Origin: Bin5 sp965232575
GTDB lineage: Bacteria > Chloroflexota > Anaerolineae > Caldilineales > Caldilineaceae
NCBI GenBank assembly: GCA_965232575.1
Contig: CBDDPZ010000007.1
Location: 62,001-126,000 of the forward strand
Length of the DNA stretch: 64,000 nt
Reading direction: 5' to 3'
Shown: piece by piece, positions 63,800 to 64,000 of the stretch
Layout: each line of letters starts with the position of its first letter
How positions within the stretch are numbered: position 1 is the first letter of the stretch
Translations under genes and position numbers: made by a program
The notes under the pieces: generated by a model
What the model was told of the DNA's origin: nothing
What the model saw: the letters and a program-made list of their open reading frames with translations, nothing else
Database searches by the model: none

Positions 63800-64000
63800 C
63801 TATGCTCTCCCCAATACTGAACTGATTGCATCCCGCACTTCCGCGATCTTGAGCGGTCGGGCCGAAAGGTTCGCATACGTCTCTACCTCCACCCCGAATT
63901 TGCCCCGCAACAGAAACGCCAGCTGACCGCTGTTCAGCTCCGGCACGACTACCTTTCTGTGCCGCTTGAGAACCGCCGCCAGATTGCGCGGGAACGGATT
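63800..64000 (-). CDS. korA: 2-oxoacid:ferredoxin oxidoreductase alpha subunit, C-terminal fragment
   Basis: The last 66 residues of a KorA-type subunit, running off the right edge: NPFPRNLAAVLKRHRKVVVPELNSGQLAFLLRGKF in sequence segments, then LKIAEVRDAISSVL. With korB it forms the core enzyme that oxidises 2-oxoglutarate or a related 2-oxoacid to the CoA thioester with ferredoxin. Confidence 0.82.
   Translation of the reverse strand, partial: NPFPRNLAAVLKRHRKVVVPELNSGQLAFLLRGKFGVEVETYANLSARPLKIAEVRDAISSVLGRA

Overview
The window is a GC-rich (roughly 60%), gene-dense bacterial chromosome segment. The gene set fits an uncultured aerobic Chloroflexota heterotroph of the Caldilineae/Anaerolineae type: many ABC importers, GH106-like glycoside hydrolase, FG-GAP/ASPIC-UnbV lipoprotein, heme A synthesis by CtaA/CtaB, a 2-oxoacid:ferredoxin oxidoreductase, and glycogen-type ADP-glucose synthesis. 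The taxonomic placement is inference from content and codon style; no rRNA or tRNA gene was recognised. Several promoters have near-consensus sigma-70 boxes with 17-bp spacing.

Layout. 1-8526 is ordinary chromosome: the end of a GT39-type membrane glycosyltransferase, glgC followed by a catalytically degenerate GlgD-like paralogue, a SUI1-type initiation factor, an AIM24 protein, a protein with a duplicated HTH module, a CapA phosphatase and a ChrA transporter. 8545-11897 is an unstable patch downstream of topA. It holds three paralogous proteins, two with a PD-(D/E)XK-like motif, a multiply frameshifted secreted-protein pseudogene, and a decayed copy of the topA 3' end in front of the second nuclease-like gene. 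This indicates duplication of the block [topA tail + nuclease gene]. topA itself carries an inserted helix-hairpin-helix module. 15251-24522 holds an FG-GAP lipoprotein, a DinB protein, a sugar ABC importer (binding protein plus two permeases, no ATPase), a HerA-type ATPase with an unknown partner, and a methyltransferase.

24519-26683 is a metallophosphoesterase gene split by about 1.37 kb. The insert carries a two-gene cassette, a 13-cysteine secreted-type protein followed by a small two-helix membrane protein, ending in a strong terminator. The same cassette occurs again on the other strand at 51049-51913. In both copies the signal-peptide region is interrupted by tandem TAA TAG stops; in the second copy a 45-bp palindromic duplication causes this. 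The pair is the best candidate here for an undescribed system.

26949-39654 is again ordinary: threonine dehydratase, an LLM flavin oxidoreductase, a branched-chain/carboxylate-type ABC operon (livG-acyl-CoA synthetase-livH-livM-livK-livF), a Cof-type HAD phosphatase, cspA and a glycoside hydrolase-like gene. 39956-56239 is a defence/modification island: AAA ATPase + DUF4276-like TOPRIM pair, SNF2-like helicase with DUF3883, HigB toxin with a HigA-ImmA/IrrE fusion, a broken DUF1156 adenine methyltransferase, small orphan genes and remnants, the second cysteine-rich cassette, a truncated AAA ATPase, and a frameshifted DUF499/Swt1-HEPN ATPase. The methylase and DUF499 genes are broken, so the island is decaying or the assembly has errors there. 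56340-64000 returns to housekeeping genes: ctaA-ctaB, VapBC, cupin, Gfo/Idh/MocA oxidoreductase, epimerase, and korB (fused to CBS domains) with the end of korA.
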